A DNA stretch of 64,000 nucleotides from Parahaliea aestuarii. Lineage in GTDB: Bacteria > Pseudomonadota > Gammaproteobacteria > Pseudomonadales > Halieaceae. Position 1 is the first letter of the stretch; each line of letters opens with the position of its first letter. The notes beneath the pieces are model-generated. The model was given only the letters and a program-made list of their open reading frames with translations, was not told the DNA's origin and searched no databases. Location: assembly GCF_008064635.1 (NCBI RefSeq), contig NZ_VRYZ01000010.1, positions 62,001-126,000 of the forward strand, in the 5' to 3' direction. The position numbers and the translations under genes are program-made. This document shows, in pieces, positions 53,607 to 62,404 of the stretch.

Positions 53607-55676
53607 TCACATCGCCTGCGCCACTTCCGCCTTGCGAATCAACTGCACCAGCTCTGCCCGGTAACCGTAGGGATCGTCTCCCCGGTTCGCCTGGGCCAGT
53701 TGCAGCGCATCGCTGTAATTCCAGTCGGCCGTGTACTTGCCGCCCCTCAACAGTTCTCCAAAGCCGGCGACTGCGCTGGCAAAGCGGGCTTCCCGCAGTT
53801 GCGCGGCGTCTGCTGGGTCTGCATCGATGCGAATGGGGCGACTGATCAACTTTGAGTCCTGTTCCCCGGGCAGTTTGTAGCGCAGTTTCAGAAAGCCGTA
53901 CTCACTGCCTTTGCCACTGCCTGCTGCGGCCTGCTCGCGGTAGCGAGAGGGCTCGTAGACAGCGCTGTCGCTGCCCGCCGGGGTGATCTCATAGATAGCG
54001 GTAACGCTGTGGCCGGCGCCGATATCGCCGGCATCCACCGCATCGTTGTTGAAGTCCTCTTCTGCCAATTGCCGGGTTTCATAGCCCAGCAGGCGATATT
54101 CGCTCACCGTTTGCGGGTTGAATTCCACCTGGATTTTGACGTCGTTGGCGATGGGGAAGAGGGCGGAGGTGGCTTCGTGCACCAGCACTTTCTGGGCTTC
54201 GCCGAGGGTGTCGATGTAGGCGGCCACGCCGTTGCCGTTCTGGGCCAGTTGCTGCATCAGCGCATCGTGGTAGTTGCCCTGGCCGAAGCCGAGCACCGAG
54301 AGGTACACCCCGGCATCGCGCTTGCGCTCGACAAAGCCCTTGAGTTCCTCGGGGTTATGGATGCCGACGTTGAAGTCGCCGTCGGTGGCCAGCACCACCC
54401 GGTTCACACCGTCCTCGACAAACTGTGATTCGGCCACCTGGTAGGCGAGCTGGATGCCCGCGGCGCCCGCGGTCGAACCGCCGGCCTGCAGCCGGTTCAG
54501 GGCGTCGAGAATTTTCTGCTTCTCCTTCACCGGCGTGGGTTCCAGTACCGTGCCTGCGGCGCCGGCGTAGACCACGATGGACACCGTGTCTTCCGCTTGC
54601 AGCCGGGACAACAGCAGGGCCATGGACTGCTTCACCAGCGGCAGTTTGTCCGGGCTGTTCATGGAGCCGGAGACATCCAGCAGGAACACCAGGTTGGAGC
54701 GCGGCTGGGCGCCCTGCAACTCAAAGCCCTGGATGCCGATATGCACCAGCTTGTTGCCCGTCTTCCACGGGGAGTCCAGCACCGACACCGTAGTGCTGAA
54801 GGGCGCCTCGCGCCCCGTGGGCAGCGGGTAGTCGTAGGGGAAGTAGTTGATCATCTCCTCCACCCGCACCGCCGCTTTTTGCGGCAGCACGCCCTGATTC
54901 AGCATGCGCCGCACGAAGCTGTAGGCCGCGGTATCCACGTCGATGGAGAAGGTGGAGACCGGTTCATCGGCTACCCGCTTGACCGGGTTGGCGTCCGCAG
55001 TGGTGAAGCGGTCGCGGCCGCTGTCTTGGTAGCCGGGGGCCACGATGCCTTCCAGTGGCGAAGCGGCAGCGGCCATCGCGGGCGCCGGTGCGCGCTTCAT
55101 TCCGGTAACGATAACCTCCTCCGCCCGGCTGGTGGCTGCATCCGCCGCAGCCCGGCTGTTCAGCTTGGGACGGGGCGCACTGGATTCGGGGGTGACCACA
55201 TTGGCCCTCGATCCGGAAAACGCGCGTGACGACTCCTCAACCTGCAGCTCAATGCGGGGCGCGGCGCTGGCGACAGCCTCCTCCAGCGCGCTGTCTCTTG
55301 CGGCCCTGGTTGCGTCGCCGCCCTTGAGAGCGGTTTCGTTGACGGGCGGCGTGTCCATACCGCCCTGCCAAGGCACCTGCGTGGTGATAAAAACACCCAG
55401 CACCAGCACGGCGGCACTGGCCAGGCCGCTGTAGACCCAGCGCTGGAGGGGGGACGAGCTTGCGGTGAAAAGGTTCATGATCTTGCTCCCTTGGGATGTT
55501 CGGTCGGGAGTAAGACGTTCGCTGTCGGCATTTCCTTGGGTCTGGCTGGCTGTCTTTTCGTGTGCGTGTTCTTCGTCGAAGGCCGCCATGGCCGCGGCGA
55601 CGGCGCGCTGCCGTGCCTCTTCTGCCGGCGCGCCTTCGCGGCGGGACAACAGTTGCTTGAGTTCCTCGTCGTTCAT
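53607..55676 (-). CDS. Membrane-anchored von Willebrand factor A protein with anti-sigma-like N-terminus
   Basis: A 689-residue protein. Residues 1-78 are cytoplasmic and charged, followed by one membrane helix (80-99), so the rest is periplasmic. The segment at 186-192, EEVIVTG, looks like a TonB box. A YfbK-type N-terminal region (FSIDVDTAAYSFVRRMLNQG) precedes the vWA domain with MIDAS motif DVSGSM (334-339), and a DUF3520-like C-terminus follows (YGFLKLRYKLPG, YTADWNYSDAL). It starts inside the stop of the ECF sigma gene (ATGA), the position normally taken by an anti-sigma factor. Confidence 0.85.
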   Translation of the reverse strand: MNDEELKQLLSRREGAPAEEARQRAVAAAMAAFDEEHAHEKTASQTQGNADSERLTPDRTSQGSKIMNLFTASSSPLQRWVYSGLASAAVLVLGVFITTQVPWQGGMDTPPVNETALKGGDATRAARDSALEEAVASAAPRIELQVEESSRAFSGSRANVVTPESSAPRPKLNSRAAADAATSRAEEVIVTGMKRAPAPAMAAAASPLEGIVAPGYQDSGRDRFTTADANPVKRVADEPVSTFSIDVDTAAYSFVRRMLNQGVLPQKAAVRVEEMINYFPYDYPLPTGREAPFSTTVSVLDSPWKTGNKLVHIGIQGFELQGAQPRSNLVFLLDVSGSMNSPDKLPLVKQSMALLLSRLQAEDTVSIVVYAGAAGTVLEPTPVKEKQKILDALNRLQAGGSTAGAAGIQLAYQVAESQFVEDGVNRVVLATDGDFNVGIHNPEELKGFVERKRDAGVYLSVLGFGQGNYHDALMQQLAQNGNGVAAYIDTLGEAQKVLVHEATSALFPIANDVKIQVEFNPQTVSEYRLLGYETRQLAEEDFNNDAVDAGDIGAGHSVTAIYEITPAGSDSAVYEPSRYREQAAAGSGKGSEYGFLKLRYKLPGEQDSKLISRPIRIDADPADAAQLREARFASAVAGFGELLRGGKYTADWNYSDALQLAQANRGDDPYGYRAELVQLIRKAEVAQAM

Positions 55677-56197
55677 ACCTCAACTCCCGGCTGATGCTCG
55701 CGCTGCAGCCGTTTGCGGATTTCATGCAGGCGCCAGGACACGGTGGATTCCTTCACCTCCAGCACTGCCGCGGCCTCGGCATGGCTGAAGCCTTCTCCCA
55801 GAACCAGTACCAGGGTTTCGCAGTAGCCCTCGCCCATGGCCTGCACCCGGGCCATTACCTGGCGCAGCAACAGTGCGCTGTCGGGACTTTCTTCGTAGAC
55901 GGGCTCGGCGCTGTCGATGGGTTCCGCGGGCCTGCGGGCGCGCTGCCAGTCCAGGGCGCAGTTCACCACCAGCCGGTACAGCCAGGTGGTGAAGGCGGCC
56001 TGGAAGCGGAATTGCCCCAGTGAGCGGGCGAGTTTGATGCAGGCCTGCTGGGTGATGTCTTCGGCGTCGGCGCGCTGGCCACAGTATTTCAGGGCAAAGC
56101 GGTACATCGAGGCATAGTGATCCTCCACCAGGCGCGAGAACGCTTCCCGGTCACCGCGCTGGGCGCGTCTGATCCTGTCTTCCAGCTCGCTGCTCAT
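55673..56197 (-). CDS. ECF-type RNA polymerase sigma factor
   Basis: A 174-residue extracytoplasmic-function sigma factor. Region 2 reads FSRLVEDHYASMYRFALKYC, with DAEDITQQACIKLARSL as the promoter -10 recognition helix. Region 4 contains EGFSHAEAAAVLEVKESTVS, the -35 helix-turn-helix. ATG 56197 is used; an in-frame ATG at 56242 would add 15 residues but its ribosome site is too close. Translationally coupled to the vWA protein, which may act as its anti-sigma or sensor (inference). Confidence 0.92.
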   Translation of the reverse strand: MSSELEDRIRRAQRGDREAFSRLVEDHYASMYRFALKYCGQRADAEDITQQACIKLARSLGQFRFQAAFTTWLYRLVVNCALDWQRARRPAEPIDSAEPVYEESPDSALLLRQVMARVQAMGEGYCETLVLVLGEGFSHAEAAAVLEVKESTVSWRLHEIRKRLQREHQPGVEV

Positions 56198-56264
56198 GGC
56201 CGGCCTGTGGCTGTTTCTATCTTGGACGGAGCGGCGTGCCATTTCCTTGGCCCGCTGGCGAAAT

Positions 56265-57128
56265 TTACTGCTCGACCGGCATGAACACGCCGGTGTGGCG
56301 GGTCAGCACTTCCTCGGTGTTCGCTTCCACATCCAGTATTTTATGCGGCCACCAGGTCAGGTTGGCGCCCACGTAGCCGTTCAGGGCCACCGGAATGGCG
56401 AAGTAGCGGGTTTCGGTGGTGTCGCTGCGCAGGTAGCTGCTTTCGGCCATTTCATCTTCGTAGACGTAGGAACGGGTCTCGCGGCGATCCTTGCCGTAGT
56501 CGGCGGGGTTGGATTTGACCGCGACCCGCTCGCCCTCGCGGTTCTCTGCGGTCAGGGTGGTGACGCGGCGCAGATCCTTGTCGATCTCCACCTTCGCGAA
56601 GTGCATGCCACGGCTGCGATTTTCCAGCAGGGACAGGGTCAGCTCGGGGGCCTTGTTCTCGGCGATATTGCGCGGGCAGCGGCCGGGATCGAAAGCGAAG
56701 GTGGCGGTGGTCACACGGTAGTCCTCGCCGCTGTCCTTGCCCTTGCCGTCGCGGCTTTCCAGTTGCTTCAGCTTGCCCACCCCGCTGCGGCAGTACTTGC
56801 CCAGCAGGTCGAAGGCGGGGCTGTCCGGGCTGCGGTGAAAGCTGATATGCAGGCTGTGATCCACGGTTGCCACCTGCAGGTAGATGTCCTTGAGCGGGTC
56901 GCCGTGGGTATCGCAGTCGCGGCAGGGATTGATGTTGAGGTCGTCCAGCGGGCTGGCGCTGAGGGCGGTATCAAAGGCGCCCTGGTAGAACCCGAGGAAG
57001 GGGGCGACCGCCTGCTGTTCGCGCTTGTTCAGGCTCTCGCCCGCCAGGGTCAGAGCGGGTATCAGCGCGAGAGAGGTCAATGTCAGGCGGGCGCTTCCCG
57101 CCCGTCTCGCCAGGGTCCGGATTGTCAT
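56265..57128 (-). CDS. Exported protein of unknown function
   Basis: A 287-residue protein with a probable signal peptide (MTIRTLARRAGSARLTLTS...LTLAGES). Four Cys residues in the mature part (CRDCD, KYCRS, GRCPR) could form disulfides. The middle is beta-rich (TLTAENREGERVAVKS, YVYEDEMAES). No family is recognised. ATG 57128 is chosen for the signal peptide. It sits upstream of the ECF sigma gene on the same strand (67-base gap) and may share its control. Confidence 0.7.
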   Translation of the reverse strand: MTIRTLARRAGSARLTLTSLALIPALTLAGESLNKREQQAVAPFLGFYQGAFDTALSASPLDDLNINPCRDCDTHGDPLKDIYLQVATVDHSLHISFHRSPDSPAFDLLGKYCRSGVGKLKQLESRDGKGKDSGEDYRVTTATFAFDPGRCPRNIAENKAPELTLSLLENRSRGMHFAKVEIDKDLRRVTTLTAENREGERVAVKSNPADYGKDRRETRSYVYEDEMAESSYLRSDTTETRYFAIPVALNGYVGANLTWWPHKILDVEANTEEVLTRHTGVFMPVEQ

Positions 57129-57232
57129 AACTGTGCATCCTGCATTGTCTCGGGTATTCAATCGGTTAAGACCAGCCGCGTGTTGCAATGTTCAACCACC
57201 GCAGAATCCATTGTTTTATCCGGACAGAATGG

Positions 57233-57252
57233 ACCCCCGCCTGCGCGGGGGT
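57233..57252. repeat. REP-like palindrome
   Basis: ACCCCCGC (57233-57240) and GCGGGGGT (57245-57252) form a perfect 8-bp stem with loop CTGC, within GGACCCCCGCCTGCGCGGGG and followed by GTGACG. Short palindromes of this form are dispersed in many proteobacterial genomes. It lies 13 bases from the end of the cysteine-synthase-like gene, between two genes on the minus strand, and may also act as a 3' end stabiliser. Confidence 0.6.
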
Positions 57253-57265
57253 GACGTCATCGTCC

Positions 57266-58270
57266 CTAGCTCGCCATCCATTCGGGGAAAGGCAGTTTGT
57301 GGCGCATCAGGAACTCCGGGTTGAACAGCTTGCTGTGGTAGCGGCTGCCGGCATCGCAAAGGATGGTCACGATGGTGTGGCCGGGGCCGAGCTCTCGCGC
57401 CAGGGCGACCGCGCCGGCGATGTTGATGCCGGAGGAACCGCCCACGGAAATACCCTCGCGCTTGAGCAGGTTGAAGGCGAAGGGCAGGGCGGTGTCATCA
57501 TCGATCTGGCAGCTGAAGTCGAGGGCCAGGCCCTCGAGGTTGCCCGGCACGAAGGACACACCGATGCCCTCCGCGATGGACTGGCCCTCTCCTTGCAGAG
57601 GGCCGCCATTGAAATGGCTGAACAGGGCGGAGCCGGCGGGGTCCACCAGGCCGATTTTTACGGAGGGCTTATGGGCGCGCAGGGCGTCCGCCACGCCGGC
57701 CAGTGTGCCGCCGGTGCCGACGGCGCAGATAAAGCCATCGACATCGCCGCTGGTCTGGCGCCAGATTTCCTGGCCGGTGGTGTCGCGGTGGACCTGCCGG
57801 TTGGCGGGGTTGTCGAATTGCTGTGCCCAGATGGCACCGTTGGGTTCGGAGTGAGCCCGCCCCTCGGCCACCTTGCACGCGGTGTGAATGTAGTGCTGGC
57901 TGCTGCTGTAGGGGGCGTTGGGCACCAGAATCAGGTCCGCCCCGAGCATCTCCAGCTGGTTGATTTTCTCCGGGCTGGCGGTCTGGGGCATGACGATGAC
58001 GGACTGGTAGCCGAGGGCGTTGGCCACCAGCGTCAGCCCGATGCCGGTATTGCCCGCGGTGCCCTCCACGATCACGCCGCCCGGGCGCAACTCGCCGGAG
58101 GCCTGGGCGGCGCGGACGATGCCGAGCGCGGTGCGGTCCTTGATCGAGCCGCCGGGGTTCATGAACTCGGCCTTGCCGTAAATCTGGCAGCCGGTGAGTT
58201 CCGAGGCCTCCCGCAGGTACAGCAGCGGGGTGTTGCCAATAAGATCCGCAATGCCGGTTTGTTGTGTCAT
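57266..58270 (-). CDS. Cysteine synthase family PLP enzyme
   Basis: A 334-residue fold-type II pyridoxal-phosphate enzyme. The PLP lysine is in KAEFMNPGGSIKDRTA, the phosphate cradle is GTGGTLAG, and the substrate loop is EGTAGNTGIGL. The wording fits O-acetylserine sulfhydrylase (CysK-like) or cystathionine beta-synthase without a CBS domain. The segment GEGQSIAEGIGV is typical of the family. ATG 58270 is supported by GAGGAGA upstream; the frame remains open further upstream without a family match. Confidence 0.9.
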   Translation of the reverse strand: MTQQTGIADLIGNTPLLYLREASELTGCQIYGKAEFMNPGGSIKDRTALGIVRAAQASGELRPGGVIVEGTAGNTGIGLTLVANALGYQSVIVMPQTASPEKINQLEMLGADLILVPNAPYSSSQHYIHTACKVAEGRAHSEPNGAIWAQQFDNPANRQVHRDTTGQEIWRQTSGDVDGFICAVGTGGTLAGVADALRAHKPSVKIGLVDPAGSALFSHFNGGPLQGEGQSIAEGIGVSFVPGNLEGLALDFSCQIDDDTALPFAFNLLKREGISVGGSSGINIAGAVALARELGPGHTIVTILCDAGSRYHSKLFNPEFLMRHKLPFPEWMAS

Positions 58271-58509
58271 GGGCGCGCTCTCCTCACCGGAATCTGTCCT
58301 GATAATGGCACTCTTTGCCGGGCTTGCCCAGCCGGTGGCAGTATCGCCCGGGTCAGCCGCCAGACCGGCGGCGTACGCGCCCTGGACTGGGTTCGCGATC
58401 TCACCGCTGGTAAAGTGGTGGACAATATTCACTGTGCTGTGCCCTGTGGCCAGCCACACAATGCAGCGGGTGGCCAGGCATCAGCGGCCGCCCCGGAAGG
58501 GTCGTAATC

Positions 58510-59676
58510 ATGCGTCGCACACTGCTGGCACTCAGTCTTGTCACTGGTATCGTCCTGGCCGGATTGGCCTGGCTGCCGGGTTATCTGGAGCGCTCGATGA
58601 ACATCGTGCTCGAGCACGAGCCCTACGCCATCTCTGAAGAAGCCCGGGCGCTGCACAAAACCCTGGTGATTGGCGACTGGCACGCCGACAGCACCCTGTG
58701 GAAGCGGGATCTCGCAGAGCGGGCCGAGCGCGGCCAGGTGGATGTGCCGCGTCTGCAGGCCGGCAATGTAGCGCTGCAGATGTTCACCTCGGTAACCAGG
58801 TCGCCGGCCGGGCAGAACTACGAAGAGAATGCCACCGACGCCGCCGATAACATCACTCGCCTGGCACTGGCCCAGGCCTGGCCGCCCGCCACCTGGAGCA
58901 GTCTCGCCGAGCGCGCCCTGTACCAGGGGCAGAAACTGCACAGCCTGGCGCAGCGCGTACCGGAGGCATTCCAGCTGGTACAGAACCGCGCCGACCTGGA
59001 CAAACTCATGCAGCGCCGCCAGGCCGGCGAGCCGGTGGTGGGCGGTCTGCTCGGCACAGAAGGCTCGCACGCGCTGGATGGCGACCTGGCCAATATCCAG
59101 CGCCTCTACGACGCCGGCTTCCGCATGATGGGCCTGCAGCATTTCTTCGACAACAAACTGGGCGGCTCCCTGCACGGCCAGAGCGGCGCCGGCCTGACGG
59201 CCTTCGGCGAGCAGGCGGTGGATACCATGCAGCGCCTGGGCATCATGGTCGATGTGGCCCACTCCTCACCGCAGGTGGTGGAAGACGTGCTGGACCGTTC
59301 CACCGCGCCGCTGGTGGTCAGCCACACCGGGTTCCACGGCCACTGCCCGGGCCCGCGCAATATTTCCGATGCCCTGATGCAACGCATCGCCGCGGCCGGC
59401 GGCATCATCGGCGTGGGCTACTGGGACGGCGCCGTCTGCGAAATCACCCCCCGCAGCATCGTTGCCGCCATGCGCTACGGCATCGATCTGGTGGGTGTCG
59501 ACCACATCGCCCTGGGCTCCGACTTCGACGGCAGTGTCACCACGATGTTTGATACCTCGGAGCTGGCGGTGCTGACCGAGGAGATGCTGCGCGCGGGATT
59601 CAGCGAGGAAGAAATACGCAAGGTGATGGGTGGGAATATGCTGCGTTTCCTGAGGGATAACCTGCCGAAGTCATAA
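58510..59676 (+). CDS. Membrane dipeptidase (peptidase M19)
   Basis: A 388-residue zinc dipeptidase with an N-terminal membrane anchor or signal (LLALSLVTGIVLAGLAWL). Metal ligands are visible in order: GDWHADS (HxD), GTEGSHAL (bridging Glu), VDVAHSS and VVSHTGFHG (His ligands), and GSDFDG near the C-terminus. Related enzymes cleave D-Ala-D-Ala-type or other dipeptides in the envelope. It is divergent from the cysteine synthase gene (239-base gap). Confidence 0.93.
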   Translation: MRRTLLALSLVTGIVLAGLAWLPGYLERSMNIVLEHEPYAISEEARALHKTLVIGDWHADSTLWKRDLAERAERGQVDVPRLQAGNVALQMFTSVTRSPAGQNYEENATDAADNITRLALAQAWPPATWSSLAERALYQGQKLHSLAQRVPEAFQLVQNRADLDKLMQRRQAGEPVVGGLLGTEGSHALDGDLANIQRLYDAGFRMMGLQHFFDNKLGGSLHGQSGAGLTAFGEQAVDTMQRLGIMVDVAHSSPQVVEDVLDRSTAPLVVSHTGFHGHCPGPRNISDALMQRIAAAGGIIGVGYWDGAVCEITPRSIVAAMRYGIDLVGVDHIALGSDFDGSVTTMFDTSELAVLTEEMLRAGFSEEEIRKVMGGNMLRFLRDNLPKS

Positions 59677-59713
59677 AACGCTGAGTTCTCATTAGTGCAC
59701 TACCGCCGCGCGC

Positions 59714-59815
59714 ATGGTGCCTGACGTCCTTCCGGGACACGCCGTGAATACATCCATGTAGTCTCTTCAGCGGCATCCATGCCGCTGACGGTCCCGGAAG
59801 GACGTCAGGCTCCAT
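59714..59815. repeat. Nested palindromic element
   Basis: Outer arms GCCTGACGTCCTTCCGGGAC (59719-59738) and its exact reverse complement (59791-59810) extend, after one mismatch, by ATGG/CCAT to 59714 and 59815. Inside the 52-base centre lie two smaller palindromes, TACATCCATGTA and CAGCGGCAT-CC-ATGCCGCTG. It occupies nearly all of the gap between two convergent genes. The nested design looks like a mobile or REP-type dispersed repeat and would also make a strong two-way terminator hairpin. Confidence 0.85.
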
Positions 59816-59865
59816 ACACGCTCCAATGGCAGGTTGAACTGGCTACCTGCGTTGTCGCTGGATTG

Positions 59866-62172
59866 CTACTCCACTACCCCCGGCAAACTGTAATCACACA
59901 CCCCGTTCGGGAAAATCGTCTCCAGCCGTTCCAGCTGCTCCCTGGTCGGGTTCCAGTTGCCGTAGAGATCCTTCTGGAAGGCCTCCGTCACAGACTGCAG
60001 CTGGCACTTGAACACATCCCCGGTAATCGGCGCCCCGGCCACAATGCGCGAGGTGCTGTAGAGCGGGAAGCGCTGGGTGCAGGCGCCGGGCGGATTGTCG
60101 TCGAGGATGCCGTCCCACACAGCGTCGCCGCTGGCGATCAGGCTGCCGTCGCTGGCGAAGCAACTGTCCACCGCGCCCTCTGGCCGGTTCTCGCCGACAC
60201 TGGCTTCCGGATCGGCGCGGATGTTGGCAATCCACTCATCCAGTACCGCGAAGGCCGCCATGGTGTTGTCGAAGTTGACGCCGTCGGGGTTGCGGTCGAC
60301 AAACCAGATCACCTGGTTGGAGGCGTCGTCGTCAAAGTCCAGCAGGCGCTGGCGGGCGGCGAAGGACTGGTGGGTGTTGTGCATGTCCAGTTCTTCCTCC
60401 AGGTAGTGACGCAGGTCGATCAGAGGAATCTCCACATTGCCGTGGTTGACCATGCCGGAGTCGAAGGCCGCGGCGATAGCGCCCGGGTCCGCGGCTTTGC
60501 GTGGCGCCGGTTCGCTGTCCGTTGCGGTGGTGGCGTTGCGCCAGCTCCAGGGGTCGATCTGGTCGGGGTAGAGCGGCTGGCTGTCATCCAGGGCAAAGCA
60601 CAGGTCGATGATGAAGGGGCAGCCCTCCTGCACCATCTCCGGTTCGTTTTTCCAGCTGCCCACTTCCCAGTTCAAATCGAGAAATTCCTCCGGGCTGATG
60701 TTGCCATCGCGCAGGGCCTGCAGGCCGTACTGTACGCCGACGTTATCCCAGGTGGTGGTGGCGAAGCCGTCTTCGGCGCGGCCGTAGATATTGATCAGGT
60801 CCGCGAAGTGGGTCCACTCCACCTCGGCCTGCTGCTCGGCTGTGATGCCGGGGGCCTCGCCAAAGTGGGGGTTCAGGGCCAGCGGTGACAGACCGCGCCA
60901 GGAGGCAGTGCACTCGGTTGAGCCGGGCAGCAGCCAGGGGGTGAGGCCGAAGTCGACCACATCGTTGGGTACCGCGCTGTTGGCGTTCAGGCCGATCAGC
61001 CAGGTGCGGTTCTCCCAGGTGGCCCACTTTGAGGCCGGGTCGTCCAGCACCTGCAAATCCATCCAGCGTTCGAGCAGTTCACAGTCGCCGATGTGGATGG
61101 TCTGGGTCACCATGTCGGGGTAGGAGTACTGGGGTACGCCGGCGTCGATCAGGCCGGGATGGTTCTGGGCGTAGACGTATTGCTGGATACCGCCGCCGGA
61201 ACCGCCGACGCCGACGGTGTAGTCAGGCACGCCGTAGCCGGCGACAAAGCGGGACTTCACCATCAGCGCCGTTTCCCCGCCCAGTTCCAGGTTGTAGTGG
61301 GTGCCGGTCTTGGTGCCGGTGGAGTAGGCCACGGCGTAGCCGGCGGCCAGCCCGTCGACATACAGGGCGCGGCTGAGGCTGGGGTCGCCCTGGTAGTGGC
61401 CGATGGCCACCCCGCCCTGGAAGTAGTAGATCAGGCGTTCGTTCCACACGTCGAGATCCGGTTCGTCGTCGGTACTGGCAGGGGCCGGTACCAGCACCGC
61501 CAGCGAATAGAGGAAGCGGTTCAGGCTGCCGCGCTCCCAGCGCACGATAAAGTCCACTTCATCGCCATCGATGGTGGTTGTGGTGGCCATGTCCTCGGGC
61601 CGCTCCTGGCCGGGGCTGTAGTCGGCCCAGGCGCCGCCCGTGGTGCGGTACTTGTAGCTGACCACGGTTTCCACGCTGCACTGCTCATCCAGGATCGGGC
61701 CCAGTTCCAGGTTGGCGAGGTCGTCGTCCACCGCGCAAAAGAACGGCGTCTGCTGGGGGCCGGAAAAGATGGGGCCGCTGGCGGGGTGGTTGGTCAGGGT
61801 GAGGGTGGCAGGCTCAATGTTGTCGCTGCTGCTGGTAGCGGTGACCTGGTTGTCGCCTTCCGCCAGTCCATCCACCCGGCCTTCGAGTCGATTGTCACCG
61901 GCGCTGGTGAAGGCGTCGCTGACATCGCGCCCCTCGACCTCAACACTGACCTCGTCCGCGGCCAGCCCTTCCGGCATGTCGATGGCGATGCGCGCCTCGC
62001 CATTGCTGACCTGCGCCGGATCGCCGGACAGTACCGTCAGAATCAATTCGCCGCTGGGGCCGGGCTCGCCGCCGCCACCGTCGCGGTCGGAATCGCTGCT
62101 GTCACTGCAGCCGGCTAGCGTGAGGCTGCCAAGCAGTACTGCCAGGCAGGTCAATCGTGGGAGGCGTGGCAT
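59866..62172 (-). CDS. Large exported lipoprotein, DUF6351-like, possible hydrolase
   Basis: A 768-residue lipoprotein (LTLAGC, acyl Cys near 22) with a low-complexity linker (SDSSDSDRDGGGGEPG). A beta domain follows (GELILTVLSGDPAQVSNGEARI), then a long domain with YTVGVGGSGGGIQQYVYAQN, a serine elbow-like turn reminiscent of tannase/feruloyl-esterase folds, and several Cys that may pair. The match to DUF6351 is from memory of its layout; no activity is established. AAGGAG precedes the start. It is divergent from the sulfatase (232-base gap). Confidence 0.72.
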   Translation of the reverse strand: MPRLPRLTCLAVLLGSLTLAGCSDSSDSDRDGGGGEPGPSGELILTVLSGDPAQVSNGEARIAIDMPEGLAADEVSVEVEGRDVSDAFTSAGDNRLEGRVDGLAEGDNQVTATSSSDNIEPATLTLTNHPASGPIFSGPQQTPFFCAVDDDLANLELGPILDEQCSVETVVSYKYRTTGGAWADYSPGQERPEDMATTTTIDGDEVDFIVRWERGSLNRFLYSLAVLVPAPASTDDEPDLDVWNERLIYYFQGGVAIGHYQGDPSLSRALYVDGLAAGYAVAYSTGTKTGTHYNLELGGETALMVKSRFVAGYGVPDYTVGVGGSGGGIQQYVYAQNHPGLIDAGVPQYSYPDMVTQTIHIGDCELLERWMDLQVLDDPASKWATWENRTWLIGLNANSAVPNDVVDFGLTPWLLPGSTECTASWRGLSPLALNPHFGEAPGITAEQQAEVEWTHFADLINIYGRAEDGFATTTWDNVGVQYGLQALRDGNISPEEFLDLNWEVGSWKNEPEMVQEGCPFIIDLCFALDDSQPLYPDQIDPWSWRNATTATDSEPAPRKAADPGAIAAAFDSGMVNHGNVEIPLIDLRHYLEEELDMHNTHQSFAARQRLLDFDDDASNQVIWFVDRNPDGVNFDNTMAAFAVLDEWIANIRADPEASVGENRPEGAVDSCFASDGSLIASGDAVWDGILDDNPPGACTQRFPLYSTSRIVAGAPITGDVFKCQLQSVTEAFQKDLYGNWNPTREQLERLETIFPNGVCDYSLPGVVE

Positions 62173-62404
62173 TGGCTACTCCTTGTTATTTTAATCGTCC
62201 AGTCAGCATAGACGCTCGATTCATGTCCGCCAGGCTGGTGGTCTGTATAGCCAAACCCGTGACCCGAATGACAATGTGTGTCTGCGTCGGAGGGGCATGA
62301 CCCGGGGTTATTACTTTGATGAAAATAAACCACTGCTAGTCGAGAAACCCCATCGATATACTCCGGCCTCCCGATAATAAGCCAGCGTCACGCCGGAGAT
62401 ATCC

